From positions 178,501 through 242,500 of the forward strand of contig NZ_LZZW01000030.1 in assembly GCF_014170375.1 (NCBI RefSeq): a DNA stretch of 64,000 nucleotides, given 5' to 3'. The DNA comes from Variovorax sp. UMC13 (GTDB taxonomy: Bacteria; Pseudomonadota; Gammaproteobacteria; Burkholderiales; Burkholderiaceae_C). The translations under genes and the position numbers were made by a program. The notes under the pieces were generated by a model. It had not been told where the DNA came from. It made no database searches and saw only the letters and a list, made by a program, of their open reading frames with translations. Position 1 is the first letter of the stretch. Every line of letters begins with the position of its first letter. Positions 17,848-26,311 of the stretch are shown here, one piece after another.

Positions 17848-18303
17848 CTAGCGCGGCTCGCCGTCCACGTAGTACCAGCGCTGGCGTTCGGCCTGCTCGC
17901 CCACGGCCGGCTCGACCTCGCGCACGAAGCGGCTGCGCTCGTGCAGCCGGGTGGCGACGCCGCCGGCATCGCGCTGGCGGGCGACGAACTCGACCTCGGC
18001 GTGGTCGGCGTCGAGCACCGAGCGCGAGCGCACGTCCAGGCCCAGCCACTTCACGCCGGCGTCGAAATCGACCGCGGCCGGCCGCGTCGTCGGGTGCCAG
18101 GTCGCCAGCAGGTACGCGGCGCGCTGCAGCACGAAGGCCGCATAGCGCGAGCGCATCAGCGACTCGGCGTCGGGCGCCGGCGTCTGCTCGAAGTCGTCGA
18201 GGTACCGGCCGCAGCACAGCGCGAAGGCGAAGGGCTTGTCCCGGCGGTCGGTGCGACCACAGGGGCAAGGGCCGGCGGGGGGAATGATCGGGCTGCTGCT
18301 CAT
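17848..18303 (-). CDS. YchJ-family protein with SEC-C-type zinc motif
   Basis: The 151-residue protein belongs to the YchJ/UPF0225 family. It has an N-terminal zinc-binding motif CPCG (Cys13, Cys15) with ALCCGRYL further on, then a conserved core AESLMRSRYAAFVLQRAAYLLATWHPTTRP and a C-terminal NTF2-like half with RSRFVREV and RWYYVDGEP. The start at 18303 has GGAG seven bases upstream. An ATG at 18315 or 18357 would extend it without family support. The biological role is not established. It lies 47 bases downstream of the binding-protein gene on the same strand and may share its transcript. Confidence 0.85.
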   Translation of the reverse strand: MSSSPIIPPAGPCPCGRTDRRDKPFAFALCCGRYLDDFEQTPAPDAESLMRSRYAAFVLQRAAYLLATWHPTTRPAAVDFDAGVKWLGLDVRSRSVLDADHAEVEFVARQRDAGGVATRLHERSRFVREVEPAVGEQAERQRWYYVDGEPR

Positions 18304-18350
18304 GACGGGCTCCATTGGAACACCATCCGCCGCGGCCTCGGCGAGGGCGC

Positions 18351-19334
18351 TCACCATCGCGCCTGCCCGACGCGCCAGCGCTCGGCTTCGGCGTCCTCGA
18401 GCCGCAGGTAGCCGGCACGCGTCTGCCCGCCCGGGATGGCGCTGTGTTCCAGCAGTTCGCGTCGCACCTCGGGCAGCGCCAGCGCCTCGGTGGCGGCCTG
18501 CTGCAGCGGCGCCGTGAGGCCCTCGGGCGTGCCGGGCGGCGCGAACAGTGAGTAGTAGCTGTAGGCCTCGAAGCGCGCCAGCGAGCGGTCGGCCTGCTGC
18601 AGCGTCACCGGGCCCTTCGGCATGCCCAGCGTGCGCGGCGTGGGCTGCGGATCGCCGGCGCCGCAGGCGATGCCGAGCACGCGGAAGGCGCCGTCGCGCA
18701 CGCTGTCGATGGCGGCGCTCAGTTCGGCGAACAGCAGGTCGACCCGGCCGGCGGCCACCCCCCGCACGTCGGGCGTGAGCCCGTTCGCCGGCAGCCGCGT
18801 GAGGTAGGTGCGGGTCATGCTCTTGAACAGCTCGGTCGCCATGTGGTCGATGCTGCCGTCGACGCCGGTGGCGATGGTGAGCCGGCCGGGGTGGGCACGC
18901 AGGTAGCGCAGCAGCTGCGCGGTGTCGCGGATGCGCAGCGCCTCGGCGCGCGCCGGGTTCATCAGCAGCACCATCGGATCGCGCGCCACCAGCGTCACCG
19001 GTGCCAGGCTGTCCATCAGGCGGTTGTCGTCGTCGGCCGGCGCCAAGGGCGTGCCCCGGCGCGGCAGGCGCACGCCCGCGAGCAGCAGCGTGCGGGCATC
19101 GGGCGTGCCCTGGGCGAAGGCCCGGATCTCGGCCGTGACCTCGCCCTGGCGGTACGCGACCGCCACCGGCCCGGTCCGCACGCGGCGCAGCGCGGCGGCG
19201 AAGGTCTCGGCCAGGTAGCCGGTGCGGCCGCCCTGCGGGAAGGGCACGACGATGCGCAGCGGCTCGGCCTGCGCATGGGCCCAGGGTGCCGCGGCCAGCG
19301 CGGCGCCCGTGGCCAGCAGCTGGCGGCGTTTCAC
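18351..19334 (-). CDS. Bug/TctC-family periplasmic binding protein
   Basis: The 327-residue protein starts at a GTG that overlaps the acyl-CoA dehydrogenase stop (GTGA). The N terminus KRRQLLATGAALAAAPWAHA is an export signal with two arginines. The rest is the Bug fold: LRIVVPFPQGG, LTIATGVDGSIDHMATELFKS, VRGVAAGRVDLLFAEL and SYYSLFAPPGTP. Bug proteins bind small carboxylates for tripartite transporters or sensors and are very numerous in Burkholderiales. No TctA/TctB membrane genes are nearby, so it is an orphan. Its place at the end of a thiolase and dehydrogenase operon suggests a carboxylate related to that pathway. The ligand is unknown. Confidence 0.85.
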   Translation of the reverse strand: MKRRQLLATGAALAAAPWAHAQAEPLRIVVPFPQGGRTGYLAETFAAALRRVRTGPVAVAYRQGEVTAEIRAFAQGTPDARTLLLAGVRLPRRGTPLAPADDDNRLMDSLAPVTLVARDPMVLLMNPARAEALRIRDTAQLLRYLRAHPGRLTIATGVDGSIDHMATELFKSMTRTYLTRLPANGLTPDVRGVAAGRVDLLFAELSAAIDSVRDGAFRVLGIACGAGDPQPTPRTLGMPKGPVTLQQADRSLARFEAYSYYSLFAPPGTPEGLTAPLQQAATEALALPEVRRELLEHSAIPGGQTRAGYLRLEDAEAERWRVGQARW

Positions 19335-20461
19335 GCCAGCGCGCGCTGGATCAGCAGCTTCTGGATGTCCGAGGTGCCTTCGTAGATCTGGCAGACCCGC
19401 ACGTCGCGGTAGATGCGCTCCAGCGGAAAGTCGTTGACGTAGCCATAGCCGCCCAGCGTCTGGATCGCGGCGCTGCAGACCTTCTCGGCCATCTCGCTGG
19501 CGAACAGCTTGGCCATCGCCGCCTCCTTGAGGCAGGGCCGGCCCGCGTCGCGCAGCGCGGCCGCATGCCAGATCAGCTGGCGCGCGGCCTCGAGCTGGGT
19601 CGCGCATTCGGCCAGGCGGAAGCCCACGGCCTGCTGCTCGAAGATGCTGCCGCCGAAGGCCTGGCGCTCCTTGGCATAGGCCAGCGCCACGTCGAAGGCA
19701 CTGCGCGCCATGCCCACGCTCTGCGCCGCGATGCCGATGCGGCCGCCCTCGAGCGCGCCCAGCGCGATCTTGTAGCCCTCGCCCTCGGCGCCGATCAGGT
19801 TCTCGCGCGGGATGCGGCAACCATCGAAGTTGATCAGCGCGGTGTCGCTGCTGTGCTGGCCCAGCTTCTCCTCCAGCCGCGCCACGCTGTAGCCCGGCGC
19901 ATCGGTGGGCACGATGAAGGCGCTCATGCCGCGCTTGCCCGCGGCCTTGTCGGTGACCGCGATCACGATCGCGACCTGGCCGTTCTTGCCGCTGGTGATG
20001 AACTGCTTGACGCCGTCGATCACGTAGGCGTCGCCGTCCTTGCGCGCGGTGGTGCGCAGGCTGGAGGCGTCGCTGCCGGCCTGCGGCTCGGTCAGGCAGA
20101 AGGCGCCGAGCATCCGGCCCTGCGCCAGCGGCCAGAGCCACTGCTTCTTCTGCTCGGCATTGCCGTAGCGCATCAGGATCGCGTTGACCGGGCAGTTGGT
20201 CACGCTGATCGCGGTGCTGGTGCCGCCGTCGCCGGCCGCGATCTCCTCCAGCACCAGCGCCAGCGTGAGGTAGTCGAGGCCGGCGCCGCCGTCTTCCTCG
20301 GGCACGCAGATGCCGTAGGCGCCCAGCGCCGCCAGGCCCTGGTGCACTTCCTTGGGGAAGTGGTGTTCGCGGTCCCAGCGCGGGGCGTGCGGCCAGATCT
20401 CGGTCTGGCAGAAATCGCGAACCGCGTCGCGGATCGCTTCCTGGTCGGTGGTGAGCAGCAT
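19331..20461 (-). CDS. Acyl-CoA dehydrogenase
   Basis: The 376-residue flavoenzyme oxidises an acyl-CoA to the 2-enoyl-CoA and passes electrons to electron-transfer flavoprotein. Family marks include FCLTEPQAGSDASSL, FITSGKNGQVAIV, RIGIAAQSVGMARSAFD and the C-terminal QIYEGTSDIQ, where Glu361 is the expected catalytic base. The length is standard for short- and medium-chain members. It lies 37 bases downstream of the carboxypeptidase gene and overlaps the Bug protein gene by four bases, forming one operon with the thiolase at 21770. Chain-length preference is not readable; a short or branched acyl group is plausible. Confidence 0.92.
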   Translation of the reverse strand: MLLTTDQEAIRDAVRDFCQTEIWPHAPRWDREHHFPKEVHQGLAALGAYGICVPEEDGGAGLDYLTLALVLEEIAAGDGGTSTAISVTNCPVNAILMRYGNAEQKKQWLWPLAQGRMLGAFCLTEPQAGSDASSLRTTARKDGDAYVIDGVKQFITSGKNGQVAIVIAVTDKAAGKRGMSAFIVPTDAPGYSVARLEEKLGQHSSDTALINFDGCRIPRENLIGAEGEGYKIALGALEGGRIGIAAQSVGMARSAFDVALAYAKERQAFGGSIFEQQAVGFRLAECATQLEAARQLIWHAAALRDAGRPCLKEAAMAKLFASEMAEKVCSAAIQTLGGYGYVNDFPLERIYRDVRVCQIYEGTSDIQKLLIQRALA

Positions 20462-20498
20462 GCGGGTCTCCTTCGTTTCTCTTGTTGTCTCTCGGGCC

Positions 20499-21773
20499 TT
20501 AGCGGCCCTGGCCCAGGTCCATGATCAGCCGCGCCGTCATGTAGAGCCGGCGCGGGATCGCATCGACCAGCACGTACTCGGCCTTGTCGCTGTGGTAGCC
20601 GAAGCCCGGCAGGCCCAGGCCCTCGATCACCGGCTTGCCCGACAGGCCCGCATAGGCCGCGTCGGTGCCGCCGCCGCTGCGCTCGTCGACCTCGAGCTGG
20701 CCGCCGGCCTCGCGGTAGAAGGCACTGGCCTTGTCGATCAGCTTGCGGCCCTCGGCGCCGGCGTTGAAGGCCGGGCGGCCACGCGTGATGGTCAGCCTGA
20801 CCTCGGCCTCCGGCAGCTTGCGCGCCTGGGCGCGTTCTTCCAGCAGCTTGAGCGCGGCCTCGAGGTCCTCGTTGCGCGCGTAGCGCACGTCGGCATTGAG
20901 GGTGGCGCTGTCGGGGATGATGTTCGACACCGTGCCGGCCTTGGCCACGGTCCAGTTGAAGCGCAGGCCGCGCGCCTTGTCGTCGATGTCCTGGGTGCGC
21001 AGCACCAGGTCGGACGCCTCGACCAGTGCATTGACGCCCAGCTCGGGCGCCGCGCCCGCATGCGAGGCCTTGCCCTTGATGTCGGCCTGCACGTAGGCGA
21101 TGCCCGAGGTGCCGAGGTAGAAGCTCTCGCGCTCGGCATTGGTGGGCTCGAAGGACAGCACGTAGTCGGCCGCGCGCGCCTCGCTCTGGATCAGGTCGCG
21201 CGAGCCGAAGGAGCCCTTCTCCTCGTCGACGTTGAACAGCACCGTGAGGCTGCCGAAGTCGCGGAAGCCGTAGGTGGTGAGCAGCTTCAGCGCATGCAGG
21301 ATCACCGCGCTGCCGCCCTTGTCGTCGGCGATGCCCGGGCCGTAGGCCTTGTTGCCCTCGATGCGGAAGGGCGCGCGCGCCAGCATGCCGCGCGGGTAGA
21401 CCGTGTCCATGTGCGAAAGCAGCAGCAGGTGCTTGCCGGCCCGGCCGTCGAGCCGGCCGCGCAGCTTGCCCACGATGTTGTCGCCCACCGCCGGCGCCAC
21501 CGCCTTGTGGCGGGTGACGCTGAAGCCCAGCGCCTTGAGCTCGTCCTCCAGCAGCTTGCCCGCGGCCGCGATGCCCTCGGCGTCGCCGGTGCCGCTCTCG
21601 ATGTTGACCAGCCGCTCGAGCGTCTTCACGACCGCCGGCTGTTTGGCGGTGGCCGCATCGAACAGCACGTTGTCGCGCTTCTGCGCCCCGGCCGCCGGCA
21701 GCAGCGCCGCCAGGCACAGGGCGAGCATCGTCTGGCGCAGCCCGGTGCGCCGTCCACGAAGGGATGCGCTCAC
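20499..21773 (-). CDS. cpg2: M20 glutamate carboxypeptidase, CPG2 (glucarpidase) type
   Basis: The 424-residue zinc peptidase starts at a GTG overlapping the thiolase stop (GTGA) and has a signal peptide ending near AGA. Sequence blocks agree closely with carboxypeptidase G2 of Pseudomonas RS-16 as I remember it: SHMDTVYPRGMLA, YGPGIADDKGG, LFNVDEEKGSFGSRDLIQ, YARNEDLEAALKLLEER and GFGYHSDKAEYV. These supply the two-zinc ligands (His, Asp, two adjacent Glu, and the late His). CPG2 removes the C-terminal glutamate from folates and analogues in the periplasm. Whether this protein has the same substrate is inference. Its place between thiolase and acyl-CoA dehydrogenase genes is unusual. Confidence 0.85.
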   Translation of the reverse strand: MSASLRGRRTGLRQTMLALCLAALLPAAGAQKRDNVLFDAATAKQPAVVKTLERLVNIESGTGDAEGIAAAGKLLEDELKALGFSVTRHKAVAPAVGDNIVGKLRGRLDGRAGKHLLLLSHMDTVYPRGMLARAPFRIEGNKAYGPGIADDKGGSAVILHALKLLTTYGFRDFGSLTVLFNVDEEKGSFGSRDLIQSEARAADYVLSFEPTNAERESFYLGTSGIAYVQADIKGKASHAGAAPELGVNALVEASDLVLRTQDIDDKARGLRFNWTVAKAGTVSNIIPDSATLNADVRYARNEDLEAALKLLEERAQARKLPEAEVRLTITRGRPAFNAGAEGRKLIDKASAFYREAGGQLEVDERSGGGTDAAYAGLSGKPVIEGLGLPGFGYHSDKAEYVLVDAIPRRLYMTARLIMDLGQGR

Positions 21774-22954
21774 AGGAGTTCCAGCGCCACGGCCGTGCCT
21801 TCGCCGCCGCCGATGCACAGCGTGGCCACGCCGCGCTTGAGGCCGCGCGACTGCAGCGCATGGATCAGCGTGACCATGATGCGCGCGCCGCTGGCGCCGA
21901 TCGGATGGCCCAGCGCGCAGGCGCCGCCGTGCACGTTGACGATGTCGTGCGCCACGCCCAGTTCCTTCATCAGCGCCATCGGCACCACGGCGAAGGCCTC
22001 GTTGACTTCCCACAGGTCGACGTCCTTGACGCTCCAGCCGATCTTCTTGAACAGCTTGGCGACGGCGCCCACCGGCGCGGTCGAGAACCACTCGGGCTGC
22101 TGCGCGTGCGTGGCGTGGCCGACGATGCGGGCGATGGGCTTGGCGCCCAGCTTCTGCGCCTGCGAGGCGGTGGTCATGACCAGCGCGGCGGCCCCGTCGT
22201 TGATCGACGAGCTCGAGGCCGCGGTGATGGTGCCGCCGTCCTTCTTGAAGGCGGGCTTGAGCGTGGGGATCTTGTCGAGCTTGACCTTGCCCGGGCCTTC
22301 GTCGATGGAGATCACGGTCTCGCCGCCGCGGCCCTTGACCGTCACGGGCGTGATCTCGGTCTTGAACAGGCCGTCGGCCGTGGCCTGCTTGGCGCGCTCG
22401 ACGCTGGCGGTCGCGAAGGCGTCCTGCTGCTCGCGCGTGAAGCTGTACTTGGCGGCGCAGTCTTCGCCGAAGGTGCCCATCGAGCGGCCCGGCTGGTAGG
22501 CGTCTTCCAGGCCGTCGAGCATCATGTGGTCGAAGATCCGGTCGTGGCCCATGCGGTAGCCGCCGCGGCCCTTGAGCATCAGGTAGGGCGCGTTGGTCAT
22601 GCTCTCCATGCCGCCCGCCACCATGACGTCGTGCGTGCCGGCCAGCAGCATGTCGTGCGACAGCATCGCGGCCTTCATGGCCGAGCCGCACATCTTGCTG
22701 AGCGTGACCGCGCCCGCGGCGTCGGGCAGGCCGCCCTTGTAGGCCGCCTGGCGCGCCGGCGCCTGGCCCTGGCCCGCCATCAGGCAGTTGCCGAACAGCA
22801 CCTCGCCGACCACGGCCGGGTCGATGCCCGCGCGCTCGACGGCCGCCTTGATCGCGGCGCCGCCCAGGTCATGGGCCGACAGGGAAGAGAAGTCGCCCTG
22901 GAACGCGCCCATGGGGGTGCGTGCGGCGCCGACGATGACGATGGATTCGGACAT
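21770..22954 (-). CDS. Acetyl-CoA C-acyltransferase (thiolase)
   Basis: The 394-residue protein condenses or cleaves acyl-CoA with acetyl-CoA. The nucleophile is Cys89 in LSKMCGSAMKA. GHPIGASGARI (His350) and CIGGGEGTA (Cys380) complete the thiolase site. The length fits the bacterial PhaA/AtoB-like group. It leads an operon in which each of the next genes overlaps or lies within 40 bases: carboxypeptidase, acyl-CoA dehydrogenase, Bug protein. The spacer upstream holds a large inverted repeat between it and aceK. The role may be beta-oxidation or polyhydroxybutyrate-related; neither is proven. Confidence 0.93.
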   Translation of the reverse strand: MSESIVIVGAARTPMGAFQGDFSSLSAHDLGGAAIKAAVERAGIDPAVVGEVLFGNCLMAGQGQAPARQAAYKGGLPDAAGAVTLSKMCGSAMKAAMLSHDMLLAGTHDVMVAGGMESMTNAPYLMLKGRGGYRMGHDRIFDHMMLDGLEDAYQPGRSMGTFGEDCAAKYSFTREQQDAFATASVERAKQATADGLFKTEITPVTVKGRGGETVISIDEGPGKVKLDKIPTLKPAFKKDGGTITAASSSSINDGAAALVMTTASQAQKLGAKPIARIVGHATHAQQPEWFSTAPVGAVAKLFKKIGWSVKDVDLWEVNEAFAVVPMALMKELGVAHDIVNVHGGACALGHPIGASGARIMVTLIHALQSRGLKRGVATLCIGGGEGTAVALELL

Positions 22955-22994
22955 GAGGGTCTCCTTGGAGGTAGGGGAAAAAAGAATCGGGTTT

Positions 22995-23101
22995 CCGGAC
23001 GCAGAGGACGCGAAGGTTTCGCAGAGGTCGCAAAAAGGATCCAGATCCTTGATGCTTTTCTTTTGCGTTCTCTGCGAAATCTCTGCGTCTTCTGCGTCCG
23101 G
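22995..23101. repeat. Long imperfect inverted repeat with nested palindrome
   Basis: Two 41-base arms, 22995-23035 and 23061-23101, are inverted copies agreeing at 35 of 41 positions. The left arm contains a short direct repeat CGCAGAGGNCGC at 23000-23011 and 23020-23031, so it has an internal 20-base period. The central 25 bases hold a perfect seven-base palindrome, AAGGATC and GATCCTT around CA (23035-23050). It fills the gap between the end of aceK and the start of the thiolase gene. It could be a REP-like mobile repeat or a folded RNA element in the thiolase leader. Related repeats are, from memory, common in Comamonadaceae. Confidence 0.8.
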
Positions 23102-23112
23102 CGGTTGGGTGT

Positions 23113-24933
23113 TCAGAAATGTGTCGCACTCCCTTCATGCGCAAAGCGCTGCGCCGCGTCGTAGGGAAACACGTCGAGCATCTGGCCGGCGCGGATGCGC
23201 TGCTGGTGCTGCTGCCAGAAGTCGGCCTCGAGCAGGTCGGCATGGTGCGCCATGAAGGCCTCGCGCACCGCGTCGTTGCCCAGCAGGAAGGGGGCGAAGG
23301 TCTCGGGGAACACGTCTTTCGGGCCGACCGCGTACCAGACCTCGTCGCTCATTTCGTCTTCCTCGTTGCGCGCCTCGGGCACGCGGCGGAAGTTGCAGTC
23401 GGTCAGGTACTCGATCTCGTCGTAGTCGTAGAACACGACCTTGCCGTTGCGCGTGACGCCGAAGTTCTTCCACAGCATGTCGCCGGGGAAGATGTTCGCC
23501 GCCACCATGTCCTTGATCGCGTTGCCGTACTCGACCACCGCACGCACCAGCTGCTCCTTCGCGCGCTTCGCCTGGGCTTCGCTCTCGGGATGCGCGAGCA
23601 GGTCGAAGGTCTCCTGCAGGTAGAGGTTGAGCGGGATCATGCGGCGCTCGATGTAGACATGCCGCAGCACGATCTCCATCTCGCCGTTGCCGTCGCGGTC
23701 GCCGATCTCGAGCTGGCTGGGCGCGAAGCGGCGGATCTCCTCGATCAGCGCAGGCTCGAAGCGGTCGAAGGGAAAGCCCACGTCGCTGTACTCCAGCGTC
23801 TCGGCCATGCGGCCCACGCGGTCGTGCTGCTTGACCAGCTGGTACTTGGCCTTGACCTGCTCGCGCGTGGTTTCCTTGGGCGGCGGGAAGAAGTCCTTGA
23901 TGAGCTTGAACACGTAGGGGAAGGACGGCAGGTCGAACACCAGCATCACCATGCCCTTGATGCCGGGCGCGATGCGGAAGCGGTCGCTGCTGAAGTTCAG
24001 GTGCGAGAGGAAGTCGCGGTAGAACAGCGTCTTGCCCTGCTTGGCCAGGCCCAGCGCGTTGTAGATCTCGGCGCGCGGCTTGCGCGGCATCAGCGAACGC
24101 AGGAACTGCACCCAGGCCGAGGGCACCTCCATGTCGACCATGAAGTAGGCGCGCGCGAAGCTGAACAGCATCTGCAGCTCGTCCTCGCCGAACAGCACCG
24201 CATCGACATGGAAGCGGCCCTGGTCGTCGTGCAGGATCGGCAGCGCGAAGGGCAGCTCGACGTAGCCGTTGATGACCTTACCCACCACGTAGGCGCCCTT
24301 GTTGCGGAAGAACAGGCCCGACAGCACCTGCAGCTGGAAGTTGGCGCGCAGCTTGACCTGGTGGAAGCGCCCGCGCACCGCGGCCGCGACGCGCTCGGCA
24401 TCGCGCGCCCGGTCGGCGAAGCGGCCCTGCAGCGCGAAGTCCTCGAGCATGCGCTCGACGGTCTGGGCCAGCGTGTCGTGGGCCGGGTAGTAGGGGCGGT
24501 AGGTCGGCGCGCCGCGCGGCTCGATGTACTCGGTGCTGAGCGCCGGGCGCACGAAGATGAAGTCGTTCTGGAAGTAGGCGCGGTGCAGGATCTTGGTCGT
24601 CACCGAGTTGAAGAAGCTCTCGGCCAGCTCGGGCTGGTGGTGGTCGACCAGCAGGCCGATGTAGTGCAGCTTGACCTGGTGCCACACCGCCATCGGCTGC
24701 TCGCCGGCCTTGAACTCCTTCTCGAGCCGGGCCACGGCCTCGCCCACGCGCAGGTCGTAGAACGCGATGCGCTCGCGCTGGGCCCGCTGCTGGCCATGCC
24801 AGTCAGCGGTCTCGAAACGGTGCTTGGCACGCGCCGATTCCCCACGGAACAGGCGGTAGTGCCGGTTGAAGCCATCGAGCAGCGCCTTGGCGATGTCGTA
24901 GGCCAGCGGCGAATCAAGCCGTTGGGGGAACAT
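23113..24933 (-). CDS. aceK: Isocitrate dehydrogenase kinase/phosphatase
   Basis: AceK phosphorylates and dephosphorylates isocitrate dehydrogenase, directing carbon into the glyoxylate shunt during growth on acetate or fatty acids. The 606-residue length is typical. The C-terminal kinase-like domain carries GIKGMVMLVFDLPSFPYVFK (near 325-344) with the ATP-binding loop and lysine, and the late segment with YDYDEIEYLTDCNFR. The N-terminal regulatory half has KTKILHRAYFQNDFIF-like sequence. It overlaps the 3' end of the carbonic anhydrase gene by 20 bases. aceA and aceB are not in the window. The neighbouring thiolase and acyl-CoA dehydrogenase fit growth on acetyl-CoA-forming substrates. Confidence 0.95.
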   Translation of the reverse strand: MFPQRLDSPLAYDIAKALLDGFNRHYRLFRGESARAKHRFETADWHGQQRAQRERIAFYDLRVGEAVARLEKEFKAGEQPMAVWHQVKLHYIGLLVDHHQPELAESFFNSVTTKILHRAYFQNDFIFVRPALSTEYIEPRGAPTYRPYYPAHDTLAQTVERMLEDFALQGRFADRARDAERVAAAVRGRFHQVKLRANFQLQVLSGLFFRNKGAYVVGKVINGYVELPFALPILHDDQGRFHVDAVLFGEDELQMLFSFARAYFMVDMEVPSAWVQFLRSLMPRKPRAEIYNALGLAKQGKTLFYRDFLSHLNFSSDRFRIAPGIKGMVMLVFDLPSFPYVFKLIKDFFPPPKETTREQVKAKYQLVKQHDRVGRMAETLEYSDVGFPFDRFEPALIEEIRRFAPSQLEIGDRDGNGEMEIVLRHVYIERRMIPLNLYLQETFDLLAHPESEAQAKRAKEQLVRAVVEYGNAIKDMVAANIFPGDMLWKNFGVTRNGKVVFYDYDEIEYLTDCNFRRVPEARNEEDEMSDEVWYAVGPKDVFPETFAPFLLGNDAVREAFMAHHADLLEADFWQQHQQRIRAGQMLDVFPYDAAQRFAHEGSATHF

Positions 24934-25702
24934 GGTCGGGCGCGCCGTCCAGGTCCGTGCTCGTGGGGATCGGGGCCCGCGCCGGCTCCTCGGCCCGGGG
25001 ACGCGGCACGATCTTCAGCGCCTCGCCGGGCTTGCTCCACTTGTAGCGGATGCGCTGCACCGCGGCCTTGTAGATCGCGTCCAGCGGCTTGGTGCCGTTG
25101 ACGCTGAGCTCCAGGTCCTGCAGCAGGCCGTCGTGCACGCCGAAGCTCCAGCCGTGGATGCGCACCTTCTGGCCGCGGCTCCAGGCATCGACCATCACGG
25201 TGCTCACGGCCACGTTGACCACCTGCTCGGCCACGTTGAGTTCGCACAGCGCATCGGCGCGCACTTCCTCGGGCAGGCTCTCGAGCATCACGATGTGGCG
25301 GTCGCGCACGTCCTGGATGTGGCGGATCCAGTTGTCGGCCAGGCCGATGCGCGCGCCGCTGAGCGCGGCCTTGACGCCGGCGCAGCCGTAGTGGCCGACC
25401 ACCATGATGTGCTCGACCTTCAGGTGCTCGACGGCGAACTGGATCGCCGACAGCGCGTTGAGGTCGGAATGCACCACGATGTTGGCCACGTTGCGGTGCA
25501 CGAACACTTCGCCGGGCTCGAGGCCGGTGATCTGGTTGGCGGGTACGCGGCTGTCGGAGCAGCCGATCCACATGTACTTGGGCGTCTGCTGCTTCACCAG
25601 CCCGGTGAAGAATCCGGGGCGGTCGCGCTCCATCTGGGCGGACCAGGCGCGGTTGTGGGCAAACAGATCGTCGAGGGAGTCGTCGCGGTTGTTTTCAGGC
25701 AT
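24914..25702 (-). CDS. can: Beta-class carbonic anhydrase
   Basis: This enzyme interconverts carbon dioxide and bicarbonate. Zinc ligands are Cys48 and the Asp50-Arg52 pair in GCSDSR, plus His104 and Cys107 in HYGCAG. HGWSFGVHDGLL follows as in Escherichia coli Can. The protein has 262 residues from the ATG at 25702; an ATG at 25747 would add 15 residues and neither has a strong ribosome site. A C-terminal tail of about 40 residues, rich in Pro, Ala and Glu, is longer than in E. coli and ends in frame-overlap with the aceK start. The family call is firm. Confidence 0.93.
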   Translation of the reverse strand: MPENNRDDSLDDLFAHNRAWSAQMERDRPGFFTGLVKQQTPKYMWIGCSDSRVPANQITGLEPGEVFVHRNVANIVVHSDLNALSAIQFAVEHLKVEHIMVVGHYGCAGVKAALSGARIGLADNWIRHIQDVRDRHIVMLESLPEEVRADALCELNVAEQVVNVAVSTVMVDAWSRGQKVRIHGWSFGVHDGLLQDLELSVNGTKPLDAIYKAAVQRIRYKWSKPGEALKIVPRPRAEEPARAPIPTSTDLDGAPDHVPPTA

Positions 25703-25768
25703 GGTCGTATTGTCGGTGACGGGTATCTTGGAAGGGTTGCGGGACATCGTTCGCGGGGCAGGCCAGGG

Positions 25769-26230
25769 TCATCGCAGGCGCGCCTTCGCGGGTTTGGCCG
25801 GCTTCTGTGCCCGGGCCAGCGTGTCACGCGCCTGCTGCTCCTGGTCGCGCACCTCGGCGAGGTTGGCCTGCAGCTCGGCCAGCTGCGCCTCGAGCTGGCC
25901 GCGGTGCACGCCCAGCACGTCGAGGAACTTCTGCAATTGCACCACCGTGTCGCGCGGGCTGTCGTAGATGTCGAGGATGTCCCTGGCCTCGTCCAGGCTC
26001 AGGCCCAGCCGCTTGGCGCGCAGCGTGAGCGCCAGCCGCGTGCGGTCGCGCGCGCTGTAGACCCGCTGCAACCCGCCCGCGCCCGAACGCTCGGGCGCCA
26101 GCAGGCCCTTGTCCTCGTAGAAACGGATCGCACGCGTGGTGAGATCGAATTCCTGGGCCAGCTCGCTGATGGAATAGGTCGATGAGGGCATGGACGCCTG
26201 TGGCGAAGAAGGAGCGGAAACACGGGACAT
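25769..26230 (-). CDS. MerR-family regulator, LiuR-like
   Basis: The 153-residue protein has the MerR DNA-binding domain (YSISELAQEFDLTTRAIRFY) and a coiled dimer helix (roughly 85-140). It lacks the C-terminal metal cysteines of CadR- or CueR-type members. The sequence DKGLLAPERS and RAKRLGLSLDEARDILDIY is like the LiuR group, which in proteobacteria represses leucine, isovalerate and fatty-acid degradation genes. The start at 26230 is chosen; an ATG at 26191 would remove 13 residues. It is divergent from the metallo-hydrolase gene, with a short inverted repeat in the shared promoter region. Effector unknown. Confidence 0.82.
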   Translation of the reverse strand: MSRVSAPSSPQASMPSSTYSISELAQEFDLTTRAIRFYEDKGLLAPERSGAGGLQRVYSARDRTRLALTLRAKRLGLSLDEARDILDIYDSPRDTVVQLQKFLDVLGVHRGQLEAQLAELQANLAEVRDQEQQARDTLARAQKPAKPAKARLR

Positions 26231-26284
26231 CACGGTGGCGACAGCGCATCGGCGCCCCACTGCCTACAATGAAGGCCCACTACG

Positions 26285-26298
26285 TGACGTTTACGTCA
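26285..26298. promoter_or_regulatory. Inverted repeat, likely MerR/LiuR operator
   Basis: TGACGT and ACGTCA flank TT as a perfect dyad, 13 bases before the metallo-hydrolase ATG. A TACAAT hexamer lies at 26265-26270. The position between divergent genes and the resemblance to ACGT-centred LiuR sites suggest that the MerR protein at 25769 binds here. This is not tested. Confidence 0.55.
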
Positions 26299-26311
26299 AC
26301 GTCAATCTTAC

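Noticed and set aside
22995..23101. CRISPR-like array from the repeated CGCAGAGG units
   Set aside because: The units are inverted, too few and without regular spacers; no cas genes are nearby.
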